Below are positions 27,383-36,187 of a DNA stretch of 64,000 nucleotides, piece by piece. A model generated the notes under the pieces. It was not told where the DNA came from. It saw only the letters and a list, made by a program, of their open reading frames with translations, and made no database searches. The position numbers were made by a program, and so were the translations under genes. Each line of letters opens with the position of its first letter. The stretch's first letter is position 1. Source of the DNA: Dokdonia sinensis (GTDB lineage: Bacteria; Bacteroidota; Bacteroidia; Flavobacteriales; Flavobacteriaceae). Where the stretch lies: positions 36,388 to 100,387 of the forward strand of contig NZ_REFV01000014.1 in the NCBI RefSeq assembly GCF_003688895.1, in the 5' to 3' direction.

Positions 27383-28981
27383 TTAACGTATTCCGTGCAT
27401 CATTCTTAGTAGCGTTCTATTTAGAATAAGCATTAATATTCCAGCACCTACAGGAACAACAGTAAATATCATAAAGAAAATACTCATCCCGTACTCCTCT
27501 ACTATTGGATCAATATAGCTACCTGTAACACCGGCCAAAGTATTTGCGATAAAGTTTGCAACAAACCATACTCCGAACATCAATCCTACTAATTTTACTG
27601 GAGCAAGCTTACTCACATATGAAAGACCGACAGGACTCACACATAACTCTCCAAGAGTGTGAAATAAATAAGCGAGTATCAAGAATATCATACTAACAGA
27701 AGCTGTTTTTGCACCTAGTGGTATACCCATAGATCCAAAAGCTAAAATTCCAAATCCAGCACCAAGCAATATCAAACCTATTGCAAACTTTACAGGTCCT
27801 GTAGGGTTCAATTTACTCTGCCATATTTTAGAGAAAAGTGGTGCAAATGCGATTATAAAAAATGAGTTTAATATTCCGAACCAAGAGGCTGGAACCTCAG
27901 CACTTTCTGCAACGAACTCTCTTTGTAGCATCCAGATTACAATTCCCCAAATAATTACAAAACTGGCTCCTAACAATAAATTAGATAGCGCGTACTTTGC
28001 AAAAGTTTGCTTAAAGAGCATTATGAGGACCCACGTAATTATAACAAGTGGTACGACGGTAAGAAGCGTATTAAACACTTTAAATACAGTCGCCCCGTCT
28101 CCTGTTAATACTCTATCTGTATAATCTGCAGCAAAGACTGTCATTGATCCACCTGCTTGCTCGAAAGCCCACCAGAAGAATATTGTAAAAAAAGCGAGTA
28201 CTCCGATAACGATAAGTCTATCCTTCGTTACTTTAGATTTCTTAGCATCATCAAACACCTCCTCTATTACCTCTTTTGTATCCTCTAAAGAATCTTCGAT
28301 GGCGTCATCAAAATCTTCTGTCCCTGATGGTGACAGTCCGATTCTTCCAAAAATCTTTTGAGCAAAGTGAAACTGCAACATACCGAAGAACATAAAAATT
28401 CCAGCAAGTCCAAAACCGTAATGCCATCCTACTTTCTCTCCTATGTAACCACATAAAAGAATTCCAAGGAAAGCTCCCGCATTTATTCCCATATAGAATA
28501 TGGTATATCCCGCATCCTTCTCTTTCCCTTGAGTCTTATAAAGTTGCCCGACCATAGATGATATATTCGGCTTAAAAAGTCCATTACCTATGATTAAGAG
28601 TCCCAAACCTATGTAGAAGAAGAAATCTGCACTTACTTCAAGTGCCATTGATGCGTGACCTAACGTCATTAAAAATGCGCCTATAATTACGGCCTTTCTG
28701 TAACCAAAAATCTTATCGGCTAGTAGACCTCCAAAAATTGGGGTAATGTAAACCAAACCTGTATACCAACCATAGAGCAAGAGTGCTTCTCCTCTTTCCC
28801 ATCCCCAACCTCCTTCGTCCAAGACGGCAGAAACTAAGAAAAGTACTAATAATGCGCGCATTCCATAATAGGAAAAACGCTCCCACATCTCTGTAAAAAA
28901 CAAAACAAACAATCCCGAAGGGTGTCCCAGTACAGTCTTTTGATTGGTTTCAGAACCTCCAAATTTAAATTCCATATTCAA
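27383..28981 (-). CDS. Proton-dependent oligopeptide transporter (POT/PTR2)
   Basis: The 532-residue protein has about 14 helices and the PTR signature around EMWERFSYYGMRALLVLFL (31-49) and the later GNGLFKPNISSMVG. An acidic loop near residues 215-245 is typical of the bacterial group with two extra helices. It imports di- and tripeptides with protons. It starts 38 nt after the DPP IV stop, and a shared terminator follows, so the two are likely one operon. Confidence 0.93.
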   Translation of the reverse strand: MNMEFKFGGSETNQKTVLGHPSGLFVLFFTEMWERFSYYGMRALLVLFLVSAVLDEGGWGWERGEALLLYGWYTGLVYITPIFGGLLADKIFGYRKAVIIGAFLMTLGHASMALEVSADFFFYIGLGLLIIGNGLFKPNISSMVGQLYKTQGKEKDAGYTIFYMGINAGAFLGILLCGYIGEKVGWHYGFGLAGIFMFFGMLQFHFAQKIFGRIGLSPSGTEDFDDAIEDSLEDTKEVIEEVFDDAKKSKVTKDRLIVIGVLAFFTIFFWWAFEQAGGSMTVFAADYTDRVLTGDGATVFKVFNTLLTVVPLVIITWVLIMLFKQTFAKYALSNLLLGASFVIIWGIVIWMLQREFVAESAEVPASWFGILNSFFIIAFAPLFSKIWQSKLNPTGPVKFAIGLILLGAGFGILAFGSMGIPLGAKTASVSMIFLILAYLFHTLGELCVSPVGLSYVSKLAPVKLVGLMFGVWFVANFIANTLAGVTGSYIDPIVEEYGMSIFFMIFTVVPVGAGILMLILNRTLLRMMHGIR

Positions 28982-29019
28982 AATATTAGTTAAGTAATAA
29001 TTAGGTTAGATTATCTTGG

Positions 29020-31242
29020 TTACAACTTCTCCTTAATAAAATCTGTCATTTTATTGTACAAGTGAAGTCTCGTATTTCCACCGTAAATACCGTGGTTTTT
29101 GTCTGGATAAATTGCCCAGTCAAATTGTTTATTAGCCTGAACGAGTGCTTCGATCAAGACCATAGTATTTTGTACGTGTACGTTATCATCAGAACTTCCA
29201 TGTACTAGTAAGAAGTCTCCCTTCAACTTATCTACGTGTGATACGGGCGAATTCTCATCATATCCACTCGGATTTTCTTGAGGGGTTTGCATATAGCGCT
29301 CCGTATAAATGGTATCGTAAAATCTCCAACTCGTAACAGGAGCTACAGCAATCGCCATGCTAAACGTATCTGCTCCTTGGAAAAGACAGTTTGAAGCCAT
29401 AAAACCTCCGTAACTCCATCCCCATATCCCGATACGGTCTGCATCTATATAATCTCGTTTTCCTAATTCTTGGGCTGCGCTTATTTGATCTTCTACTTCG
29501 TATTTCCCTAACTCTTTTTGAGTCATTTTCTTAAAGTCACGTCCTTTTAACCCCGTACCACGAGGATCAACACAAACGATAATATATCCTTCTTGTGCGA
29601 GCATCTGGAACCAATAATCGTTTGATCCACCCCAAGTATTTGCAACACTTTGAGAACCTGGACCAGAATACTGCGTCATAAACACGGGATACTTTTTTGA
29701 AGCATCAAAGTCTGCTGGCTTAATCATATATGCGTTAAGCGTAGCATTGTTTACTTCAATCTCAAAGAACTCTCTTGGAGAAACCTCGTATTCATTGTAT
29801 TGTTTTTTGAGCTCTTGGTTGTCTTTAATGGTCTTGATTTCTTTCCCGTCTTTTGCACTATTCAAGGTAAAACGCCACGGTATTGTCGTACTACTATAAG
29901 AATTTATGAAATACGTAAAGTCTGCACTAAAGTCTGCACTGTTTGTACCAGCTTCTGTCGCTAATGCTTGTTTTTTCTTTCCGTCCAGCTTCACCGCATA
30001 AACACCACGATTTATGGAACCGTTTTCTACACTCTGGTAAAAAACACGGTTTGTCTTTTCATCATAACCATAATAATCTGTTACTTCCCAATTTCCGGAA
30101 GTGACCTGATTTTTGAGCTTTCCCGTTTTATCGTAGTGATATATATGATTAAAACCATCCTGCTCACTTGTCCAGATGAAACTATTGTCTTCTAAAAATG
30201 TAAGATTATCTGTCACATCTACATAGGCATCATCCTTATCTGTCATCACAACCTTTGAGGTATTAGTAGTTGTATCGTAAAAGGATAACTGCAAGATGTC
30301 CTGATGTCTATTTAAAGTTTGTACCGCTAGAATATTTGGATCTTTAGACCATTCAATACGTGGAATGTAATACCCTTCGCCAGTTCCTAGATCTACTGTG
30401 GCATTATTAGCCTGACGTACACCTTCCTGCCCTACTTTATGTACGTGTAATGTTACCTTTGCATTTGCCTCACCAGCCTTCGGGTATTTAAAAACGGTTT
30501 GTGTTTGATATAAATCCTTTCCGTAGACATCCATTGAAAATTCAGGAACATCTCTCTCGTCAAAACGAATATACGCCAGATGCTTTCCATCTGCACTCCA
30601 GTCAAAAGCGCGTACAAAGGCAAATTCTTCCTCATATACCCAGTCTGTAATTCCGTTTATGATTTCATTTTTCTTTCCGTCGTAGCTTACTCTTTCGACG
30701 TTGCCTGTTGCTATTTCAAAGATGTAGAGGTCATTGTCTTTTCCGTAAGCGATCTTTGTCCCGTCGGGTGAGAAGGTAGGTTCTTGAATTAGGTCGTCAG
30801 ATACTTTTGTTAGCTTTCGCGAAAGCGTATTATAAACATAATATTCTCCCAACGTAGACCTCCTAAAAATGGATTGCAACTTTGTACTAAGGAGCACTTG
30901 CTCCTCTTTTGGCCCAAACTCATAACTTATGAAATAATCCAGACCGTCAATATCTGTAGTACTTACAGCGGTGCGCACTTTATCCCCAGATTTATAGTCA
31001 TAAATATCAACCGTTCCCACACGAGTCTCACGGTCAAAATTTTGTACAGCATACTCTTTTCCGTTTTGCATAGAGTGTAATCTATCCAGACGTTCCATAC
31101 GGAAGGTGCCGTCTTTCCAAATATCTTCAAGGGTAATTGATTTCTTTTGTGCTGTAAGGGAAGAAGTTGCCAGGAATAGGAAGGCAATCGCAAAGTGTTG
31201 TAATTTCATAAAAGTTAAAATGACCTTTTTAAAGTGTTCCAA
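29020..31242 (-). CDS. Dipeptidyl peptidase IV (S9B)
   Basis: The likely start is the second Met (31209), giving a signal peptide MKLQHFAIAFLFLATSSLTAQ. A beta-propeller domain fills about residues 50-490, and the alpha/beta hydrolase domain holds GWSYGG (about 610) with the catalytic Ser, and KNHGIYGG with the His. The double-Glu substrate motif appears in the propeller as DWVYEEEFAF. It removes Xaa-Pro/Ala dipeptides in the periplasm; the POT gene just downstream would import them. A palindrome copy at 30813-30826 encodes TLSRKL. Confidence 0.93.
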   Translation of the reverse strand: MEHFKKVILTFMKLQHFAIAFLFLATSSLTAQKKSITLEDIWKDGTFRMERLDRLHSMQNGKEYAVQNFDRETRVGTVDIYDYKSGDKVRTAVSTTDIDGLDYFISYEFGPKEEQVLLSTKLQSIFRRSTLGEYYVYNTLSRKLTKVSDDLIQEPTFSPDGTKIAYGKDNDLYIFEIATGNVERVSYDGKKNEIINGITDWVYEEEFAFVRAFDWSADGKHLAYIRFDERDVPEFSMDVYGKDLYQTQTVFKYPKAGEANAKVTLHVHKVGQEGVRQANNATVDLGTGEGYYIPRIEWSKDPNILAVQTLNRHQDILQLSFYDTTTNTSKVVMTDKDDAYVDVTDNLTFLEDNSFIWTSEQDGFNHIYHYDKTGKLKNQVTSGNWEVTDYYGYDEKTNRVFYQSVENGSINRGVYAVKLDGKKKQALATEAGTNSADFSADFTYFINSYSSTTIPWRFTLNSAKDGKEIKTIKDNQELKKQYNEYEVSPREFFEIEVNNATLNAYMIKPADFDASKKYPVFMTQYSGPGSQSVANTWGGSNDYWFQMLAQEGYIIVCVDPRGTGLKGRDFKKMTQKELGKYEVEDQISAAQELGKRDYIDADRIGIWGWSYGGFMASNCLFQGADTFSMAIAVAPVTSWRFYDTIYTERYMQTPQENPSGYDENSPVSHVDKLKGDFLLVHGSSDDNVHVQNTMVLIEALVQANKQFDWAIYPDKNHGIYGGNTRLHLYNKMTDFIKEKL

Positions 31243-31337
31243 TTTTACTAAAAATAATGCAGAAATTGGGTGTTTAGTTGTTAATACTGTAATTCAGAAG
31301 ACCTCAATTGCTATTTCTAAAGTCCTTTGCTTGTTAC

Positions 31338-31345
31338 TATCTTTG
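31338..31345 (+). promoter_or_regulatory. Candidate -7 promoter element of the mevalonate-pathway genes
   Basis: TATCTTTG matches TAnnTTTG and lies 22 nt before the HMG-CoA reductase ATG. No correctly spaced TTG is present upstream. Confidence 0.35.
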
Positions 31346-31367
31346 TGTATTGACAAAATAACACCGA

Positions 31368-32681
31368 ATGTCCAAAACGATTAAAGGGTTCTCAAAACTC
31401 GCTAAGTCCGAAAAAATAAAGTGGATTGCACAAACGTATTTTCAGGACGAGACTACCGCCACAAAAACATTGCATCAGTACTGGAACAATGATTTAAAGC
31501 TGCAACAACTGCACGATGAATTTATAGAAAACACCATTTCAAACTACTATTTACCTTTAGGTATAGCTCCTAATTTTTCCATAAATAAGGAGACCTACGC
31601 CATCCCGATGGCCATTGAGGAGAGTTCTGTAGTGGCCGCCGCAAGCAAGGCCGCAAAGTTTTGGTCAGAACGTGGCGGTTTTAAGACCACAGTTTTAGGC
31701 ACTACTAAGGTGGGGCAGGTACATTTTACCTTTGACGGAGACCCTAAAGAACTTACTAATTTTATAAAGCAACTCCAGCCACAGTTTAGAAAAGATACTG
31801 CCTCTATTACCGCTACTATGGAAAAACGTGGTGGTGGTATAAAAGATATTGTTCTCGTAAACAAAACGGAAAGTCTAGAACACTACTATCAACTTCACTG
31901 CACTTTTGAAACAAAGGATGCGATGGGTGCAAATTTTATAAATAGTTGTTTAGAGCAGTTTGCAACTACTTTACGCAATGGTTTTAGGGAAGAAGTACGC
32001 TTTCGCGAAAGCGGAAACAATCTCAATATCATTATGTCCATCCTTTCAAACTACGTCCCAGACTGTCTCGTACGTGCAGAGGTAAGTTGCCCCGTGAACC
32101 AACTTACCGAAAAAGACATAGATGGAGCTCAATTTGCCGAAAAGTTTATACAAGCCATAAAAATAGCACACGTAGCGCCTTCTCGCGCCGTTACACACAA
32201 TAAAGGGATTATGAACGGTATAGATGCCGTAATTCTCGCCACGGGAAATGACTTTAGAGCGGTGGAAGCTGGTGTCCACGCCTATGCGGCTCGTGATGGA
32301 CAGTATCGCAGTCTAACCAATGCGTCGGTTGAAAATGGAGTTTTTAAATTTTGGATGGAAATCCCCTTAGCCTTGGGTACAGTGGGCGGACTTACAAAAT
32401 TGCATCCTCTGGTACGATGGTCGTTGGAATTACTTGGCAATCCCTCGGCTAGCAGGTTAATGGAAATTGTTGCGGTGGCTGGGCTGGCACAAAACTTTGC
32501 AGCCGTAAAATCACTCACTACCACCGGAATCCAGCAAGGTCATATGAAAATGCACTTAATGAATATCCTTAACCAACTCAACGCTACGCCCACCGAAAAA
32601 GAAAAAACCATCACTCATTTTAAAACAGAAACGGTTACGCATAGTGCTGTGATTGCATTTATGGAGGACTTAAGAAATTAA
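31368..32681 (+). CDS. Hydroxymethylglutaryl-CoA reductase (class II type)
   Basis: The 437-residue protein shows HMG-CoA reductase motifs: ENTISNYYLPLGIAPNF, AIEESSVVAAASKAAK (about 81-96) with the catalytic Glu, the nucleotide region ATGNDFRAVEAG and GGLTKLHPLV. In Bacteroidota this enzyme feeds the mevalonate route to isoprenoids; the GHMP kinase two genes downstream belongs to the same pathway. A palindrome copy at 31999-32012 encodes RFRESG near residue 213. Confidence 0.92.
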   Translation: MSKTIKGFSKLAKSEKIKWIAQTYFQDETTATKTLHQYWNNDLKLQQLHDEFIENTISNYYLPLGIAPNFSINKETYAIPMAIEESSVVAAASKAAKFWSERGGFKTTVLGTTKVGQVHFTFDGDPKELTNFIKQLQPQFRKDTASITATMEKRGGGIKDIVLVNKTESLEHYYQLHCTFETKDAMGANFINSCLEQFATTLRNGFREEVRFRESGNNLNIIMSILSNYVPDCLVRAEVSCPVNQLTEKDIDGAQFAEKFIQAIKIAHVAPSRAVTHNKGIMNGIDAVILATGNDFRAVEAGVHAYAARDGQYRSLTNASVENGVFKFWMEIPLALGTVGGLTKLHPLVRWSLELLGNPSASRLMEIVAVAGLAQNFAAVKSLTTTGIQQGHMKMHLMNILNQLNATPTEKEKTITHFKTETVTHSAVIAFMEDLRN

Positions 32682-32704
32682 CGAGTAATTAGTACCTTAG
32701 TAAG

Positions 32705-32950
32705 ATGGACAAGAAAGCACTGAAAGATAGACTCCAATACGAAATCGAAAATGGCGATGCGGCATTTCTCAATTATGTGAACGAGGCGGTAGAGATTTAT
32801 AAATCAAAGCAGCCCGATACTTTTGAAGAATTGCCAGAGCACGTAAAAGAACTTCTTAAAATCAGTTTACAGCAGGCGGAGGATGGGAATCTTTTATCTC
32901 ACGAGGGAGCGATGAAACGTATTGACCCGCGATTTCGTTTTGAACTATAA
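32705..32950 (+). CDS. Putative antitoxin of a ParE/RelE-type module
   Basis: The 81-residue protein is mostly charged helices, with a C-terminal stretch (ISLQQAEDGNLLSHEGAMKRI) like that of antitoxins of the RelB/ParD kind. Its stop overlaps the toxin start by one base (TAATG), the usual antitoxin-toxin order and coupling. It begins 23 nt after HMG-CoA reductase. Confidence 0.7.
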   Translation: MDKKALKDRLQYEIENGDAAFLNYVNEAVEIYKSKQPDTFEELPEHVKELLKISLQQAEDGNLLSHEGAMKRIDPRFRFEL

Positions 32951-33258
32951 TGAAAAGACTCATTTGGACTCCCTTAGCTGCAGATAGTTACCAAGAAGAG
33001 CAATTGTATATTTTACGCAAGTGGAATATAGGCGAGGTAGATAAGTTTACGAAGCTCGTGCAGGAAAATGTCGCGAATTTATGTTCAGGAACTAATGAAG
33101 GAGCTCCATATACTAATGACATTTCAAAGTTTGTAATCTCTAAGCAAACAACACTATTTTTTAAAAATAATCCCAACGACATCACTTTACTTCTCATTTG
33201 GAACAATCAAAAAGACCCTAATACACTTAATAAGATTCTCAGAAAATTAAAACTTTGA
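32950..33258 (+). CDS. ParE/RelE superfamily toxin
   Basis: The 102-residue protein fits the ParE/RelE fold: W-T-P-L-A start, a two-helix segment (about 12-45), then ISKFVISKQTTLFFKNNPNDITLLLIWNNQ..., the strand pattern of ParE/RelE toxins. Whether it hits gyrase or ribosome-bound mRNA cannot be told. It overlaps the next gene's TTG start, so the module sits in frame-coupled contact inside the isoprenoid genes. Confidence 0.75.
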   Translation: MKRLIWTPLAADSYQEEQLYILRKWNIGEVDKFTKLVQENVANLCSGTNEGAPYTNDISKFVISKQTTLFFKNNPNDITLLLIWNNQKDPNTLNKILRKLKL

Positions 33259-34190
33259 CCAAAACTTACTACAGCCACGGCAAGCTCCTACTCACCTCAG
33301 AATATCTAGTTCTGGATGGTGCAAATGCCCTTGCCATTCCCACAAAACTAGGGCAAAAAATGACAGTTGCAGATACTGATAAATTAGGAATACGATGGAA
33401 AAGCGTTCCTTCTAATGGAAGCGTGTGGTTTGAATATCATTTTGATCTAGAAACACTTAATTCAAAAAATTTTAAATCTGAAAACCCTGTTGTTCAAACA
33501 CTAGGCAATATTCTCATTGCCGTTCAGAATCAGGACGGTTCTTTTTTTGGTAAAGCAAACGGAGCTAGCATTGTCTCTACTCTTGAATTCCCCAGAAACT
33601 GGGGACTAGGTTCATCATCTACACTTATTGCAAACATTGCCCAATGGGCTTCTGTAGATGCATACAGGTTGCTAGAAGACACCTTTGGCGGTAGCGGTTA
33701 TGATATTGCTTGTGCAACTGCAAAAAGACCTATAATCTTCAAAAAGGAGAATGAAAAGGTTCACATCGAGGAATCAACCTTTAATCCACCCTTTAAAGAC
33801 GAACTGTTTTTCGTTCACCTTAACCAAAAACAAAACAGCAGAGAAAGCATAAACCACTACCGCACTACTCCAAAAGCAGATTTAAAGAAAGAGGTTGCGT
33901 ATTTTTCTGAGTTAACACAAAAGATTATTCATTGTGAAAACATCTCAATTTTTAAAGCTCTCATAACCGAGCACGAAGAAAGACTGTCTAGAATCATTAA
34001 AACGCCAACTGTAAAATCAAAGTTGTTCTCTAAATATCAAGGAGCAATAAAAAGCCTAGGCGGCTGGGGTGGTGACTTTATAATGGTCACGGGACAAAAA
34101 AAGGATATGAGATATTTCGAGGAAAAAGGATTTCACACGATTCTTTCTTACGAAGAAATGATACTACACGAGCCTTCATCTCATCACTAA
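33255..34190 (+). CDS. GYDIA-family GHMP kinase (mevalonate pathway)
   Basis: The 311-residue kinase has the GHMP ATP loop PRNWGLGSSSTLIAN (about 113-127) and the GSGYDIACA motif (146-154) that names the family. It probably phosphorylates mevalonate or phosphomevalonate and partners the HMG-CoA reductase upstream. The start is TTG at 33255, overlapping the toxin stop by 4 nt. An alternative is that the true start lies elsewhere, but the residues TKTYYSHGKLLLTSEYLVLDG match the normal N-terminus. Confidence 0.9.
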   Translation: MTKTYYSHGKLLLTSEYLVLDGANALAIPTKLGQKMTVADTDKLGIRWKSVPSNGSVWFEYHFDLETLNSKNFKSENPVVQTLGNILIAVQNQDGSFFGKANGASIVSTLEFPRNWGLGSSSTLIANIAQWASVDAYRLLEDTFGGSGYDIACATAKRPIIFKKENEKVHIEESTFNPPFKDELFFVHLNQKQNSRESINHYRTTPKADLKKEVAYFSELTQKIIHCENISIFKALITEHEERLSRIIKTPTVKSKLFSKYQGAIKSLGGWGGDFIMVTGQKKDMRYFEEKGFHTILSYEEMILHEPSSHH

Positions 34191-34193
34191 CCC

Positions 34194-34227
34194 AAAAAAC
34201 CCTTCCCGAAATAATCGGAAAGGGTTT
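34194..34227. terminator. Bidirectional terminator between the GHMP kinase and rpmA
   Basis: AACCCTTCCCGA and TCGGAAAGGGTT pair around a 5-nt loop, with an A-run before and TTTT after, between two convergent genes. Confidence 0.85.
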
Positions 34228-34257
34228 TGTAATAAGGATAGAAAACTATCTTAGTTC

Positions 34258-34518
34258 TTAAGCCTCAAAAGGCTCTACAGAAACGTAAGATTTGTTGTTT
34301 TTCTTCTTAGTAAACTTCACAACACCATCCACTCCTGCGTGTAGTGTGTGATCTTTACCTCCATACACATTTTCACCTGGGTGATGTGTATTTCCTCTTT
34401 GACGTACGATGATGTTCCCTGCAATCGCAGCTTGACCTCCGAAGATCTTAACACCTAAGCGTTTCGATTCTGATTCGCGACCGTTTTTAGAACTACCAAC
34501 TCCTTTTTTATGAGCCAT
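34258..34518 (-). CDS. rpmA: 50S ribosomal protein bL27
   Basis: The 86-residue protein begins [20 protein letters not shown], the bL27 N-terminus, with no cleaved extension, and continues with [16 protein letters not shown]. It contacts the peptidyl-transferase centre. It follows rplU by 61 nt; the gap holds a hairpin (34534-34554). Confidence 0.97.
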   Translation of the reverse strand: MAHKKGVGSSKNGRESESKRLGVKIFGGQAAIAGNIIVRQRGNTHHPGENVYGGKDHTLHAGVDGVVKFTKKKNNKSYVSVEPFEA

Positions 34519-34533
34519 CTTGTATTTTTTTTT

Positions 34534-34554
34534 ATCCTGAATTTATTTCAGGAT
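34534..34554. repeat. Inverted repeat between rplU and rpmA
   Basis: ATCCTGAA and TTCAGGAT pair around a 5-nt loop. In the mRNA (minus strand) it is followed by an A-run and the rpmA start. It belongs to a second short inverted-repeat family also seen at 42692-42710 and near 17406. Confidence 0.65.
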
Positions 34555-34579
34555 CACATTATACTTAGGAATATAAAAC

Positions 34580-35260
34580 TTACGCTTTACCTCCGTCTAA
34601 TTCATCCTGCCATTTCTTAAGCTCATCCCACTTACCATCTGCAGCCATTTGTGCTTGTGCTGGCCAAGTGTCTGTAACGTGGTTTCCACGTACATCTGAG
34701 ATGATTTCAGAAATCTTAGCTGCATCAGTTTTTGCAAGCTCTGCAAAAGTCGTGATTCCAGCCGCGTTAAGCGTTTCTGCAATTTTAGGCCCGATACCTT
34801 CTACTTTCTTAAGGTCATCGCCTTTTGAAGTAGCTTTTTTGGCTGGTGCCTTTTTAGCCTCTGCCTTTGGTGCAGCCTCTTTCTTAGGAGCGGCAGCTTT
34901 TGGTTCAGCTTTTTTAGTTTCTTTCTTTGGTGCAGCTTTCTTTGCTCCAGAAGAAGTAATGCTTTCGATTACGATTTCAGAAAGTGACTGACGGTGTCCG
35001 TTCTTAACACGGTATCCCTTACGTCTCTTTTTCTTAAAAACGATTACTTTGTCACCTTTAAGGTGTCTTAAGACTTTTGCTCCTACTTGAGCTCCGTCTA
35101 TAGCCGGGGCGCCTAAAGTGATGTCATCTCCGTCACCGATAAGAAGAACGTTGTCAAAATCAACTTTCTTTCCTTCTTCAGTAGACAGGCGATTAACAAA
35201 GACTTTTTGGTCTTTTGCAACTTTAAATTGCTGCCCTGCTATCTCTACAATTGCGTACAT
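34580..35260 (-). CDS. rplU: 50S ribosomal protein bL21 with C-terminal helix-hairpin-helix extension
   Basis: Residues 1-103 are a normal bL21 (MYAIVEIAGQQFKVAKDQ at the start; KKKRRKGYRVKNGHRQ late). Then comes an Ala/Lys/Pro-rich linker (about 108-150) and a helix-hairpin-helix-like domain (152-226, LKKVEGIGPKIAETLNAAGITT). The total of 226 residues is about twice the classical length, but such long forms occur in Bacteroidota. The added domain's role is unknown to me. The gene has the best-formed promoter in the window (35324-35353). Confidence 0.95.
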   Translation of the reverse strand: MYAIVEIAGQQFKVAKDQKVFVNRLSTEEGKKVDFDNVLLIGDGDDITLGAPAIDGAQVGAKVLRHLKGDKVIVFKKKRRKGYRVKNGHRQSLSEIVIESITSSGAKKAAPKKETKKAEPKAAAPKKEAAPKAEAKKAPAKKATSKGDDLKKVEGIGPKIAETLNAAGITTFAELAKTDAAKISEIISDVRGNHVTDTWPAQAQMAADGKWDELKKWQDELDGGKA

Positions 35261-35297
35261 AGCTTGTGATTAAATATTGTTTTTACACTAATAATTG

Positions 35298-35319
35298 CGC
35301 TTACCTTTCGGTTTAAGCG
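35298..35319 (-). promoter_or_regulatory. 5' leader hairpin of the rplU-rpmA mRNA
   Basis: On the minus strand CGCTTA and TAAGCG, plus an inner CC/GG closed by a GAAA tetraloop with a 2-nt AA bulge, form a hairpin starting at the predicted transcript start, about 38 nt before the ATG. It may stabilise the mRNA or be an autoregulatory ribosomal-protein leader. Confidence 0.45.
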
Positions 35320-35323
35320 GGTG

Positions 35324-35353
35324 CAAATATACTACTAATCTATTAATTTACAA
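35324..35353 (-). promoter_or_regulatory. Promoter of rplU-rpmA
   Basis: Minus strand TTG (35351-35353), 19 nt, then TATATTTG (35324-35331): an exact match to the Bacteroidota pattern of TTG and TAnnTTTG at normal spacing. Transcription should begin near 35318. Confidence 0.75.
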
Positions 35354-35431
35354 ACCCTCCAAATTCTTTTTATTTACGCTTTCGCAAAAAAATTCAGATA
35401 CTTAAAAACAGTCTCTCTGTAAAATAATTCG

Positions 35432-36187
35432 CTATAATTTATCCAGCAATTCCTGAGCTTTTTCGTAATCTTCGGCATCAGACGGGATTTTATTGAGTAT
35501 CGTCTTAGCCCCTTCTATATCCTTTCTTTTGAGATGTGATAGGCCATTATACCACAATGCTTTGTATTTATAGACAGAACCTCCTTGTGCTAGTTGTTCA
35601 AAAAGACTTTCAGCCTCCGCGTGCTTTCCTAGTTCTACTAGTGCTATTCCTTTATAATAGGCTACCTCAGCATTTTCTGGATCATTTGATAGTATAGTGT
35701 CAAAAAACAAAATCGCCTCCTCGTAGGATTGTGAGTTGAATGCTTTTTCCGCTTTCGCGAAAGCGAGCTCCCCACCACTACGTTCTGTCAAACTAATCGT
35801 CCCGTCAAAGGCATAATCCGCATAACTAGCCGACTGAAAATTCATCCAGAGCATCACGCCAAAAAATAGGACGACACTCGCCGCAACGAGATAGCGCCAC
35901 GGTTTTAAAGCAATGACCTTAGACGGGCTATTTCCAGATATAGTCCCCCGAGGTGAGTTAGCATCTTCAAAATAAGCATTTGCCGAGCGCTCGATGGTAT
36001 TTTTAAAATCGCTCCTTTCCTGAGAGAAAGTATGACTTAAATGCCCGTTTACTTCTTTAAAAATGGTAAAAGCATCTGCTAGCTCCGGCTCTTTTGCAAT
36101 GCGCGCTTCCAGATCACGTTGCTCCTGAAGGCTCAAGACACCTTGTAAATAATTGTCAAATAATAGTATCGTCTTCTCGTCCATCAC
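35432..36187 (-). CDS. Single-pass membrane TPR protein, possible anti-sigma partner
   Basis: The 251-residue protein has an N-terminal helical domain (FDNYLQGVLSLQEQRDLEARIAKEPELADAF, 10-40) built like the cytoplasmic part of anti-sigma factors but without a zinc motif, one membrane helix (98-117), and TPR-like repeats (about 143-250) outside. Its ATG overlaps the sigma-factor stop by one base, so the two are co-translated. The sigma/anti-sigma link is inference. A palindrome copy at 35751-35764 encodes AFAKA at the start of the TPR part. Confidence 0.75.
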   Translation of the reverse strand: MMDEKTILLFDNYLQGVLSLQEQRDLEARIAKEPELADAFTIFKEVNGHLSHTFSQERSDFKNTIERSANAYFEDANSPRGTISGNSPSKVIALKPWRYLVAASVVLFFGVMLWMNFQSASYADYAFDGTISLTERSGGELAFAKAEKAFNSQSYEEAILFFDTILSNDPENAEVAYYKGIALVELGKHAEAESLFEQLAQGGSVYKYKALWYNGLSHLKRKDIEGAKTILNKIPSDAEDYEKAQELLDKL

